Shown: one piece after another, positions 52,787 through 64,000 of the stretch
Position numbering within the stretch: position 1 is the first letter of the stretch
Layout of the letters: every line of letters begins with the position of its first letter
Source of the DNA: Buxus sempervirens
Lineage: Eukaryota > Streptophyta > Magnoliopsida > Buxales > Buxaceae
Assembly: GCA_947561395.2 (NCBI GenBank)
Contig: OX387186.1
Coordinates: 7,677,888-7,741,887 of the forward strand
DNA: 64,000 nt
Direction: 5' to 3'
Program-made: the position numbers and the translations under genes
Notes under the pieces: model-generated
The model's input: only the letters and a program-made list of their open reading frames with translations
Database searches by the model: none
What the model was told of the DNA's origin: nothing

Positions 52787-53445
52787 AAAGACACAAGTAT
52801 ATACTGCATGCTTGAGCGCTTGGGTTATCTAAATATAACTATTTCTGTATGCTATCTACAAAATTGAAATAATGTTTCCTTATCTATCCCCAAACTCAAA
52901 GGTGTCTTTCAACGCATGAGCTTAAATGTATTAACAGGTCCATCAGAAAATATGTCTCATTTTACAACTTCAGGCGAGTAGCTGTTAGAAGCAAACATGG
53001 ATTGAAATGTTGAACTGTAACCCATGAGTCCTCACCTTCATTTTCATGTAAAGTGGCTGCATGCAGACTCAAACCTTCATTTTCTTGCTGACAGATTGAG
53101 GTTTTTATCATTGCACCAAGTGATGAACCTGAAATTGGACTTAAATGCATTTTATCTTCTATAGATGGTATCAGTTGCTCATTGTATTGAAAAATTTCTA
53201 ATTGTTTGTTGATTTTGTTTTGTCCACATGCATATAAATGAAGTTTAATTACTTGATCCAGATTCTGTTCCACACTAAGTTGGGAATTTATATTGATCTA
53301 GTTTTTTGTATTATGGGACCCCTTTCAAAAGACACAAGTATATACCACAGTCAAAAGGCACAAGTATATACTGCATGCTAGAGCGCTTGAGTTATCTAAA
53401 GATAACTATTTCTGTATGCTATCTACAAAATTGAAATAATGTTTC
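52787..53445. repeat. Direct repeat of about 100 bp, copies 560 bp apart
   Basis: The segments 52787-52883 and about 53346-53445 share AGGCACAAGTATATACTGCA-like starts and the end GTATGCTATCTACAAAATTG. The second copy is preceded by a short extra copy of its own start. Confidence 0.75.
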
Positions 53446-54437
53446 TTGGAGTTTACTTGCCTGAAGTTGATTATGGGATTCATATTAGAGAATTTGATGC
53501 TAGGATCGGCCCATTCCACTGTGTCTTAAAATCAAGTTCTAGGCAGCTATTTCAAATGGGTTCTTTGTTACAAAGTTGTTCCACAGATTTCTAGGAAATC
53601 CTTTTTCTTGTTATTTTCATTTTTCTCATGCTTCATGTCTCTCAAAATTTTTTTGGCAGAAATTTATTTGAAGTTTTATCAAGCAACTAATTAAAGTATA
53701 TTTTGTCTTTTGTGTTTATTTTGTAGGCTTTTAGCTTTAGCAGTACAAGTGCAAAGGAGCTCTTGGCAAGAGAACAAACAGTGATATTTGTGTAAATGAC
53801 AATTAGAATGTATATGCATGGTTCAAAGACATTGAAATTTGTTTAATTGTGTACTTCAAGTTTATAATTTTGAGAGATTTTAATTTCTTTTAGGTTGAAA
53901 ACAAGTAATTTGAATGTTTCATGTGATTTTCCTAATAAAATTATATTTTTGGATGTTTTAACCATCTTAAGTTATGCTTCACAATTCTCTTTTTATTGCA
54001 AATCAGGTTAGATTATAATTATAAAAAAAAAGGGATTATTTTGCCACAGTACTTTTGTATTTTTAGCGGCAGCCTTATTCCGTCGCAAATTTAATGTCAT
54101 CAAAAGTACAAATTTTTAGTGGCAACTTTTGCAACAGTTGCCTTCTGTCGCCAAAAGTTTTTCAGTAACTATTAGCGGCGGCCTTACTTCGTCACGAATT
54201 CAAATGTCTCCGTTGCAAATTCAAATGTGAACTTACAGTTACCAAGCTTTCGTGACAGCAATGGTTGCCGCTGAAACTCTTAATATTAGTGGCAACCGTC
54301 GCTTATGTTGCCGCAAATAGTATTCTCGACGGTCTTTTTTGCGACGACCACTGGTTGCCGCAAAATCTTTTTGGTGGCGGCTTGTCTATTATTGGTGGCA
54401 ACATTAGGATGCCGCAAAAAATTGCATTTTCTTGTAG

Positions 54438-54804
<367 letters not shown>

Positions 54805-54807
54805 TAG

Positions 54808-55438
54808 ACTGAAAAGATATAGACATATATTTGTCTTTATGAGGATATTTAAAGATTTTGAGCAAGTAATTTTTTTAGTAGAAATAAGTAGGACACCACT
54901 GGTCGAGAGGATACAGAATATTTACGAGGGTAGTCAGATTTTTAGTAGAAATAAGTACACCACTTTAGCGGCTGTCTACCACTCATGTATATCAGTAAGG
55001 CATACAAAAACAACTGAAGAAAAAAATTATCTTGTTTTTTCTACTACAAAATTTTTTTAAAAACATTTTCGAAAGGCAAAATGTTGTAACTATTGGATGT
55101 TATATGTGTCAACATCTGAATTAAGCAACAGTGACAGCAGCAATCAATGGCCGCAAACGATTTCAAACCCAAATCAGTAGACGAAGCCTTAATCTTAGTA
55201 CCAATAAGTATTCCAATTAGGTATCAGTTTCCAAGACACTTGAGAGGTCAGAGGTCCTGCTGCAGCCAAACCAGCCCAAACATTATTGTCTCTTTTTCTT
55301 GTGAATGAGAGAATTGCTTATATTTGTCATAGCTATTATTGTCTGTAAGGGGTTTTGATGAGCAGTTGGCATCATGATTATTATATAAAAATCACGTCTG
55401 AGAGATGAGGGATTCTCTCTCTACTTAAATATCGAGAA
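54808..55438. other. Spacer after KARI copy 1
   Basis: No gene recognised. The open frame 54773-55060 overlaps the KARI C-terminus out of frame and is not meaningful. Confidence 0.45.

Positions 55439-55475
<37 letters not shown>
55439..55475. repeat. Homopolymer of 37 G
   Basis: Uninterrupted G run, the second such tract in the window. The length may be an assembly artefact. Confidence 0.95.
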
Positions 55476-55863
55476 CTTCTCTCTTTTTAGTAGACTAGTT
55501 AGATTAACTTTCTAATGGTTACTTTAGTTAAGAAACTTAATAAATATATTATGTTCAAAAAAATGAGAAACAAACCAATAGAATTTGGATGAGTAAGATG
55601 AAATTTAATTTATAAATTACATGTTGCCTCTGTCACTGATAATGAAGATATTGCTTCAGTGGAATCGAACAAAACCCATCGATTTATGGAAGTGTAATAC
55701 TGTAAAGGATATATCAAACACAAGTTGAATTTGATCACTGGATAGGCTTTTGGTATAACTATAACTGGATTTTGAAGGCAAGAAAATATAATGCAGGTTG
55801 TAGTAATATATACAATGGGGTTTTGGTATAGCTGTCACCAAATTTTGAAATGCAAAAATATAT

Positions 55864-56092
55864 GGGATGAAATCGTTTGCCGCAAGGTTGTTGCAGCAGA
55901 CCCTACAGCCACCCTAGGATGCTGCCATGTGCAGCATCCAACAGGGGCTGTTCTTTCACATTTTTCAATGTGAAATGTCACTTCAGTGACATTTCACATT
56001 AAATGAACAGCCACCGTTGGATGCTACACGTGGTAGCATCGAGCGTAGTTGCAGAGTCTACCACAACAATCCCGCGAAAGACAATATAATCC
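55864..56092. mobile_element. MITE, Mutator-like, family member C
   Basis: A 229-bp fold-back flanked by a perfect 10-bp duplication, AAAAATATAT (55854-55863 and 56093-56102). Ends GGGATGAAATCGTTTGC and, inverted, GGATTATATTGTCTTTC. Inner arms pair (GGATGCTGCCATGTGCAGCA, TGTGAAATGTCACTTCAG and their complements). The GGGATGAAATC end links it to members A, B and D. Confidence 0.8.
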
Positions 56093-56102
56093 AAAAATAT
56101 AT

Positions 56103-57674
56103 GATCCAGGTCCTAGTAATATATATGAATCATGATCCTATTTACAAATGAAGATCAATTATGATTGACAGGGAAACTAAACATAAATTCAAAACATTTG
56201 ATATATGAATGAATATGCTTTCCATATTCTATTTTTCTAAAATTGTGGGTTCTTTGATCCTTCTCCATCCAACCACGGTAATCATCCTGCATGTTAGACA
56301 ACGCTCAACATCCACCCATATTTAGCTTTTTTGAGTTTTGCATGAGAATTCTAGTAATTTGACGAAATCTCCTTGGATCGCCAATTAGCTTGTCAAGAAC
56401 ACGATCAAAGACGTGACCTACCAACCAATAAAAAAATATGAAGAAACAATTAGGGACATAGAGACACAAAAACATTATTGAACTTTTAACACGGAGGAAA
56501 AGAACTAATTTATTTTTATATAGAACTAAATATACATGAAATTTAGGAACAACGTAAGGGATGGGTTAAAATAGGTATCATTCCTCCAATTAGTTGTATA
56601 ATTAGAAATGACAAACAAAACAATATTACCTAAAGACCTTTAATATATGGTGTTGACGATACCATAAAAAAAAGTTACAAGATTATCTAGACCCTCTAAT
56701 TTGTATGAATTGGATTTTCAAAAAAGGCACATGTTTTGCATTTTGAAGATAAGGATAATATGTATTCACAAAAATTCAAATAGTAAGTGATATTATGTAG
56801 GTAGGCAATAAAAGAACATAAAATAGGAAACATTATTAACATTTGATATCCAAAGTTCCAAACCACATAGTGAGTAAACAAATACAAACAAATTCCACAT
56901 CAAATAATTAGTTTCATAAGTTTGCACATACATTTATAGACTTATCCTACAATTTCTTTTTGTCATGACTTATTATTATGCTAGAAGAGAACTTTACATG
57001 GTCCAAAAGGTGTTTTGATTCATCATAAATCTCCAACCATTTTTTCTATCTGCCATTGTTTCTTCAGTTCATAGATTGCTATGGATGCTGCTACAGCAAT
57101 AGTTAGGTTGTTATCTTCTACCAATCCCAACACCAACAAATAATATTAGTGGCACCATGGAAATGACTAAAGGAAAACATGAATATCAAACTTCAATGAG
57201 CACTAACAAATCAAGCACTACATGTAATACTACCATCCCATCATCACTAATGAATCCACATGGATAGAGCTGCTACGAATGCTTTAGCCAATCCCTAAAA
57301 GGCATTGACAAACACACAGTCTTTAAATTTTTGCCACCAGTCAAGATATATCATTCGGGAGCAGAAATTTGGTTACCCATCTCTTGAAAGATATTTTAAA
57401 CCCTTCACAAACTAAATAATAGAAATTATGAAATCAAGTAATGCCCTGAATAAGGATACAAGATACTAAATAGTGTTACAAAATAAACAAGATCGTAAAT
57501 CCAAGAGGAAAAACATGCATAGAAATAGATACACAAACAATCATGACATAAATGGGACTTATTTGCCATGTGCTATTTCTTGTCTAATAAGTTTAAAAAA
57601 AGGTACCTCAACAGAATGCTTTTCTTTATCTAATATTTTCTCTACCAACTAAATAAATCCAAAAATCTACCACA
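56103..57674. other. AT-rich spacer
   Basis: No gene or bounded repeat recognised. Confidence 0.45.
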
Positions 57675-57681
57675 AATAAAT

Positions 57682-57972
57682 GGGGGGAAATTGGTTTTTA
57701 GTGATATTTTTTCAAAATAATTCAAATTCAGTTGACAAATTTTTGAAAATTGGGAATCAGTGATGCTTTTTTCATATAATTGGGATTCAGTGTTATTTTA
57801 CAAATGAGGTTTGCAAGTATTTTTGAGGGTATTTTTGAAAACTTTTTTCATAAATAGGAAAGTGACACTAAATCCCAATTATTTGAAAAGTATTACTAAT
57901 TCCAAATTTTCAAAAATTGTTCGATTGAATCTAGATTATTTTAAAAAAGTATCACTAAAAACTAATTTTCCC
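57682..57972. mobile_element. Long fold-back MITE
   Basis: Two arms of about 115 bp pair across the element: the outer end GGGAAATTGGTTTTTAGTGA pairs with the inverted right end GGGAAAATTAGTTTTTAGTG. It is flanked by AATAAAT on both sides (57675-57681 and 57973-57979). A 9-10 bp Mutator-type duplication with mismatches is also possible. No coding capacity. Confidence 0.75.
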
Positions 57973-58389
57973 AATAAATTGCCGCGAGAGAGTTCTATTG
58001 GTTTATCAATACACATATAAAATCTTTTACTCTCTCTGGACCAGAATTAAACCCGATTACAAACTGAGTTTATATACCCAATTCCAAAACTCGTTAAATG
58101 GATTCAGTTTTGTCGGGTACCATTGACACCACTAATTACAATCATGCCTCGGCAGGAGTCTCACTACTGTATGCATATGGTTTTATAGATGAACACACAC
58201 CATATCATTCAAGTTACTTGAGCATTAACGTATCTTAGAAAAAAAAATTATAAAATAAAAATCAAGGGATTTTCAAAAATTAATAGTAAAATTACGTTTT
58301 TGTCTAGGGGTGGGATTGATCCCCATTCACAACAGATGTAATAAAATTTTTTTATTTTATTTTCTTTGTATCTTGCCCACGGAAGTGCG

Positions 58390-59194
58390 TAGAAGTGGCA
58401 ATGGGTCTGGTCAGGTTGGGTTTGGCGGTTTGTAAAAAGGTTGAGCCTTAAATGGGTTGGGTTAGGTTCAACCCATTTACCAACGGGTTGGGAAAACATG
58501 GAACCTAATCCAACCCGCAAATAAACGGGTTGAACCCGCCCCAACTTGTTTAATTTTAACTTAATTTTTAAAAAAAAATAAAAAATTAATGTTTATAGAG
58601 AAATTAGAAATCATGGAGGGACGGACTATTGTTTTCATAGGTGATGTTAATAATCAATATTATAGGTGATATTAACACTATCACTAAAACTAATCATGCA
58701 TTAGCCATATGTTTTTCATAATACTAATACTTAATAGAAAGTCCTAAAGAAATAAAAAATTCAATTAATAACTATTAAGGAACCTAAAAAAAAAGTCTTG
58801 TAACAACAATTAAATTCTCCAAAGAACATTAAAATAAACTAAATATTAGGTCACCAATAATGACTCTAAGTTCCATAAGTCATATGCAAAATACAACCAC
58901 AAATTATCAAATTCTGTTTTTCAAAAATAAAAAAATACAAGATGCTAATCATGTCCTAAATTCCATATAAAAATCCAATGTCTTATAAACTAAAAGGAAA
59001 GTATAAATCCTATGCACAAAACCAATTGTATATTGTTAGGTACTTGGCAGGTTGATGGGTTTGGTTTGGGTTGACCCTTTTTTGGATGGGTTGGAAAATC
59101 CTCAACGCAACTAATAAATGGGTCAACTCGAACCCGTTTATTACAGGTTGGGTCCAAGTGGGTTGATGGGTCGGTTAAAAAATTTATGGCTCTA
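58390..59194. mobile_element. Possible decayed hAT-type element
   Basis: The left end TAGAAGTGGCAATGGG resembles hAT ends (compare the GGCTGGCAATGGG of the element at 7.2 kb). Both ends carry many GGGTTGGGTT/AACCCGTT-like subterminal repeats, and the centre is AT-rich. The flanks GAAGTGCG and CAAGTGTG match at 6 of 8. The right terminal repeat (TAGAGCCATAAA inverted) is poor, so the boundaries are tentative. Confidence 0.5.
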
Positions 59195-59202
59195 CAAGTG
59201 TG

Positions 59203-60386
59203 TAACCCATAACAAGACAGTTGGTTGTTATCCTTAATTTTTACGATACATAGAGAAAATATCGTGAAATTTAATGTTAAAAATGTAAAAGTGGGAATAC
59301 AATGCCAATGTGCTTTGCTACACTCTTAATGGGAATAAACAGAAAATTTCTTTTGAATATTATCTCACTACCATTTTTTCATGTTTCATAACGAGTATTT
59401 TGTCCAATTATATGACACTTATTTTTGGCATCACACATGCATGGGAGTTCCCAAACTCACAAAGCAAATTGAAAAACCATGACTACTAGACTATGGTTTG
59501 TGTATAAGAGTTTCCTCATAAGTGATTGTGAGATTCTCCATATGACAGCATCTCAATACTTACATATATATTATATATATAATAAAAGAAAATAACTTTG
59601 TATGCGCACTCAATGAGCTCGGTTTTAGTTGGGATGGTAGATGTCGCTGTTTGTTAGTAATCATTCTGTGATTCTGCAACAGCACGATTTGATGATTCCA
59701 TTTTAACGGTTATAGCGTGTCAAACTATCCTAAAGATTGGGCGCAAAGCCCCACTTGAACCATTTTTCCTTTTTCTTTATACAAACCAAAAACAAATGCA
59801 AAACGGTTCGGTTCGATACCATGTTTGAATTAAAATTTATGTAGACATAAAACTGGTTTTCTCGGTTTGATCTTGAAATTGGAATTGAAACCAAGCTGAA
59901 AGATCATGTGGCGTTTACATGATCTTCGGCTCAGCCCGAACCTGCCCAAGCTCCGCCCGTGATCAGGCCTACATAGGAAGGGCTTGGGCAAGTAAATTTA
60001 TTGTGAATTCAATGAAAATTAAATGGGTGTCCTGCCTTCCAATTAAAAATGGTCGGTTGAGTTTCAGAATTCCTATTAAATTCGCATTAAGTAGAAGTTA
60101 ATTTTTTTCATTCTTCAAGTTTTCCTTCGGAGTAATAAATTTGATGAACTTTCTCACCCGCTCACTTTTTTTTTTGGGTGGATTTCTCACCCACTCACGG
60201 GTGATGTATCATTCTTCAAGGAGTTTCAATTTCAAAGTACCTTTTGCACTTGGAGGATTGTCAACCACTCATCTAGCATCTGCCATTTTTTTTGGGTAGG
60301 AATCTAGCATCTGCCATGGCTGTACAAACACTTTAACCAGCATTGAACAGTCATTTACACAGTCGTACAGTAAACAATTTTTTTTT
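59203..60386. other. AT-rich spacer before KARI copy 2
   Basis: No gene recognised. A stretch near 59525-59560 (AAGTGATTGTGAGATTCTCC...GACAGCATCTCAATAC) resembles the centre of the Mutator-like MITEs and may be a remnant. Confidence 0.35.
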
Positions 60387-60387
60387 A

Positions 60388-60410
60388 ATCAAAAAAAAAA
60401 AAAAAAAAAG
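60388..60410. repeat. A-rich homopolymer tract
   Basis: A run of about 20 A after TTTTTTTTTAATC. No flanking duplication was identified. Confidence 0.8.
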
Positions 60411-60436
60411 GACTGAAGATACCATACAAACCCAAA

Positions 60437-60540
60437 CCATTGGACCATTAATCCCAGGAGGAGGCGTGATACCGGGCTTGGGTGGCGGAAGCCTCCCAGG
60501 CTTCGGCGGCACAGGAAACCTTCTGGGCTTTGGTTTTCCA
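60437..60540 (+). other. Short Gly/Pro-rich reading frame, possible gene fragment
   Basis: Encodes GPLIPGGGVIPGLGGGSLPG and a little more, a composition like small plant Gly-rich cell-wall proteins. It stands directly before the first KARI copy 2 exon, with no start codon or signal peptide of its own. It may be chance or a fused fragment. Confidence 0.25.
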
Positions 60541-62926
60541 TATAAACCTTCCTCTCTCTCTTTGGAATATCTACCATCAAATCTACACTTGATTTTTACA
60601 CATCGATGGGGTTCAAGAAAGAAAGGATCAAACTCACCGATCAGAACGAGGTTAAGCTACATGTTCTTCTTGTATTCTTATTTTCATTTGATTTACAACT
60701 ATATTTAATCGGTCTTTATCTTCTTCTTTTCTGTTGGTTTTTTTTCCAGTATATTGTCAGGAGAGGAAGGAATTTGTTTCATCTGCTAGTAGATGTATTC
60801 AAAGACATTAAATAGATTGGAGTTATTGGCTGGGGTTTCTAGGTGAGCTTCCTCCTCTTCTTTTTCTCGGTTTACAGCATCTTGTTGCATGCTCCTTATG
60901 ATTGAAGATGGATTTGAAAGTGAGATTTAGGTTTCTTGGATGAATCTTGAGTTGCCGTGATAGTTTTGAGCAGGTTTCCTAGAAATACCACATTGTGTCA
61001 ATGGAGGGCTAAGTGTTTTAGAAATATCACCATTATTATGTGAACGTACCTTCAGTTACTATGGCTCTTTAGGAGATTTGTTGGTGTTGTATCCGAAGTT
61101 TTCTTATTGTCATCCCTAAAAATCAGGTTCCCAATCCCATTTACTTTATATTTTTACAGTTTTTGTTTTGGGTAATCATGTAATCTCTTTTTTTGGGATT
61201 CTTTGAGGTCCCAATCTCAGTGCAATAGAGTGGCAAATTCTTTTCCTCTTCTTTGTTTTTTTTTTCTTCTCTCTTTTTCCATTTGTTTTCCCATGTCAAA
61301 ATAAACATAAGAGCAGCGTTCAGTGTGTTGTGGGACTTGTCCAACTCCCCCGAACCAAGTTCACCGTTTATTCAGAAAGTACATTTATTTAATTGTCCAT
61401 GATTGTGACTAAAGATCTGTTTGCAGAAATGTTTAAGTTTTCGATTGTGGTTAAAGAGAAAAATCAGAAGCCTATACCTATTTCTTAAGCTGTGAAAATG
61501 AAATGCTTCCAACCTTGGTCTATTAACATTGCATGCTTTTACTTAATTGGTGGCAGCATATCAAAATTTATCATCTCTTTACCTTAGTCTTAAATTAAAA
61601 CCATTAAACGGGTTCTCTTGGGTCAAATGTTTATTTGTTCCCAGTGCAGTGGAGAGGCTGGTAAGGACTTTGGTTGATATCACTTCTTTTGACACTTCTC
61701 ATTTGTGGACCTAAGAGCGCTCAACATGTACCCTGATAGGTTTTTATTCCATTGAAAAGCATGCGTTTCGAATCTAAGTCACCAGGTTGAAGTAACAAAT
61801 GTAGAATGTGACAATTTGGATAATCTAGTTTCATTTCTATTTCTCAATCCACATCTCTGTCTGCCCCACCCTAGTTTCTGTGGAATATATGATGTTCTGT
61901 GATCCAAGTCCAACAGTGTCTCTGGGCCCTTCCTTTCTGCTCCAACTCATTGCATTTATTCCACATTTCTTGTTTTAGCAATGCACCTTATCTGGATGTC
62001 CATGCGAAACCCACTTAATCAACCAAATGGAAAGTAACTTTTGAATTTAGAACAGCAAGTGGTTCTATTAATTTTTGAAACAAATCTGATCAGCTCAAGT
62101 TGTGAAACAGAACCCCAAAGAGAAAAGGTTTTGCTGATTTTGGTCAAGTAATCTTCCTTGAGATGAGAAGGAAAACTTTTAGGAGAGAAAGAAGAACAAA
62201 AAATAATATTTGACAGGTTGCAAAATAAATGTGAGGAAAAATACAAATGAAGAAAAATAACATAGTGGAAGCAAGAAAAATGAAAAGGGTAGAAAATTAT
62301 TGACCAATGCTATTACGGTACTTGAGGAAATTTTATGCTTCAAATCATAATTGATATCTATTAGAGCATATCAACTATTTCCTATGAAATTTAAAAAAAA
62401 TAACATACACCTGATGATCAAATCACATAGAAAATGGAATCCAATAGTAATTAGTAACAAAGTAATATTTTTAAGAGTGTAGTATGTAGCCGGCTTGAAC
62501 CTTGCTTTCTCACCAATTAATTTATAGAAGCACTTCTTGCTCATCATTTAGCAATACCGTTCCTTGCATAGACAAACATGATCTTCATGGTTTTCTTGAT
62601 CCATCATTGCCACAATACCAATTGAAGGATATTCAGGATAATAACTTTTAGGGTGTGCTTGGTATTGCTTTTAAATAGGCATTGGAAGCCACTCTTGGGG
62701 GGCATTTTGTCTGTTCGTTTTGTTTATGCGTGAATATTCCTTGAAGAAGAGTATCTTTCATCAACATATTTCCTATGCTAAACCCATTTTTTATCCATGT
62801 AGGCTCCAGCTCAAGCTCAGAATCTGAGGGATTCTCTTGCAGAAGCAAAGTCTGATATTGTAGTTAAGGTTAAATGTCTACCACATGAGTTGTTCCTTTA
62901 AGCATATTTCCCTTATAAGTAGTTAG

Positions 62927-63136
<210 letters not shown>

Positions 63137-63481
63137 TAGGATTTAAAATGATTGTTCTACTTTAATGTAATTCTTTCATGCTCTAATCAACCTGAGAACT
63201 ATAGCCATTAAATGCTTATTTTGGCTGAATAAGACCTATGAATTTTTTTTTTATATTTTCCATCATTTGTGTTTTAGTCAACCGTGATGATCAGAAAACG
63301 AACAGATACATACATGAGGAAAACGGGGTAGAGTGCTAGGGCTTTTCTCCTTGGGTTGACTGCTAAACTCATGAACGGATATGCAGCCCAAGAGGTCCAG
63401 GCTAATGTCACACTCACCACAATAAGCTTCACTATGAGAAATAGCCACTTGTCAGTCTATGAGCTAGAGGGAGAGGGGAAT

Positions 63482-63483
<2 letters not shown>

Positions 63484-63554
<71 letters not shown>
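63484..63554. repeat. (GA)n microsatellite
   Basis: About 35 GA units inside a KARI copy 2 intron. They produce Arg-Glu and Ser-Leu repeat open frames on the two strands that are not genes. Confidence 0.97.
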
Positions 63555-63556
<2 letters not shown>

Positions 63557-63761
63557 TAAAAGGCTACTCAGCAAAAGTAGCACATTCAATGTTAGAATAA
63601 TAGCACCAGCCACAAGTAGTGCAAATGCAACTGCAAAGACCTCAAACCGTGTGGTCAAAAGTAGGAGCAGTAATTAGTGGACGTGCAAAATGATGCATGA
63701 AAAGTAATAATTGAATCTCACTTGGCAAGTATATTTTGTTCAAGCAGTGCTGCGGTCATTG

Positions 63762-64000
63762 ACGAAGAGCATGAAAATAGAATTACATAAAAGCATCTAA
63801 AAGGGGAATATTTGGTCCTTTTTTTTAAAGGCTTACAGCTCTTGTAGTTGTACGAAATATTTTATTGCTTAATTGATCGATGGTATTTTCAAGCATATAT
63901 ATTCATTTTTTGTACATGTTTTAATGCTTTTCTTCAATTTCCTTTTCGGTGTTTCTTATGGTTGTGAATTTGCACCACATTTTTCAGGTAGATAACTATG
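63762..64000 (+). repeat. 239-bp direct repeat of 42503-42741
   Basis: From ACGAAGAGCATGAAAATAG to GATAACTATG the two stretches align without gaps, with only about half a dozen mismatches seen by eye. It covers the end of a KARI intron and the first bases of the NYE exon. The match runs to the window edge, so the shared segment is probably longer. Confidence 0.92.

Noticed and set aside
52962-53273. 103-codon open frame on the minus strand inside the CACTA element
   Set aside because: No recognisable domain, opposite to the ARF exons, and in AT-rich sequence; most likely chance.
60343-60708. 121-codon frame with a Gly-rich core as a possible cell-wall protein gene
   Set aside because: It has no signal peptide, starts in a poly-A tract and runs out of frame over a KARI exon; only the short Gly-rich piece is listed, at low confidence.
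63356-63677. Arg-Glu and Ser-Leu repeat proteins on both strands
   Set aside because: Produced by the (GA)n microsatellite.

Overview
This is nuclear DNA of a flowering plant, probably a woody dicot. The genes have plant-type introns (one is 3.5 kb), the proteins belong to plant-specific families (MORF RNA-editing factor, half-size ABCG transporter, two-domain DJ-1, IDM1-type PHD/acetyltransferase), and the spaces between genes are AT-rich and full of small non-autonomous transposons.

Layout. 1-7 kb (minus strand): two tandem copies of a MORF8/RIP1-like gene. The first runs off the left edge and looks sound; the second is broken. 7.1-7.7 kb: a hAT-type element in the old promoter of the broken copy. 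8.5-10.3 kb (plus): an intact single-exon ABCG10-like transporter. 12.5-17.9 kb (minus): a complete eight-exon DJ-1 homologue with two DJ-1/PfpI domains. 17.9-23.6 kb: a gene-poor spacer with three MITEs of one Mutator-like family, a Helitron-like terminus and tandem duplications. 23.7-39.3 kb (plus): an eight-exon IDM1/ROS4-like histone acetyltransferase of 1773 residues, whose introns hold a LINE-like 3' end, a TRIM and a hAT element. 39.3-41.5 kb: spacer with a 123-bp tandem duplication, a small hAT element and a second Helitron-like terminus.

41.6-54.8 kb is the most unusual part. It holds the remains of a ketol-acid reductoisomerase (KARI) gene, scrambled and broken. A near-perfect 2 x 817-bp inverted repeat, made of KARI C-terminal exons facing each other across a 112-bp spacer, sits inside it. 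One of its last exons is split by a 7.8-kb CACTA-type element that carries six exons of an auxin response factor (ARF6/8 type). After a repeat-bearing spacer (54.8-60.5 kb) a second broken KARI copy begins at 60.6 kb and runs off the right edge; its last 239 bp repeat an intron/exon junction of the first copy almost exactly.

The four real genes (MORF8, ABCG10, DJ-1, IDM1) form a coherent ancestral block: from memory, Arabidopsis keeps parts of it on two chromosomes (At1g53260-At1g53280 and At3g14980-At3g15000). The KARI material is foreign to that block and looks like a local nest of DNA-level duplications, since introns are kept. The most interesting inference is that the KARI inverted repeat, if transcribed, would fold into a long double-stranded RNA matching a housekeeping branched-chain amino-acid gene elsewhere in the genome.
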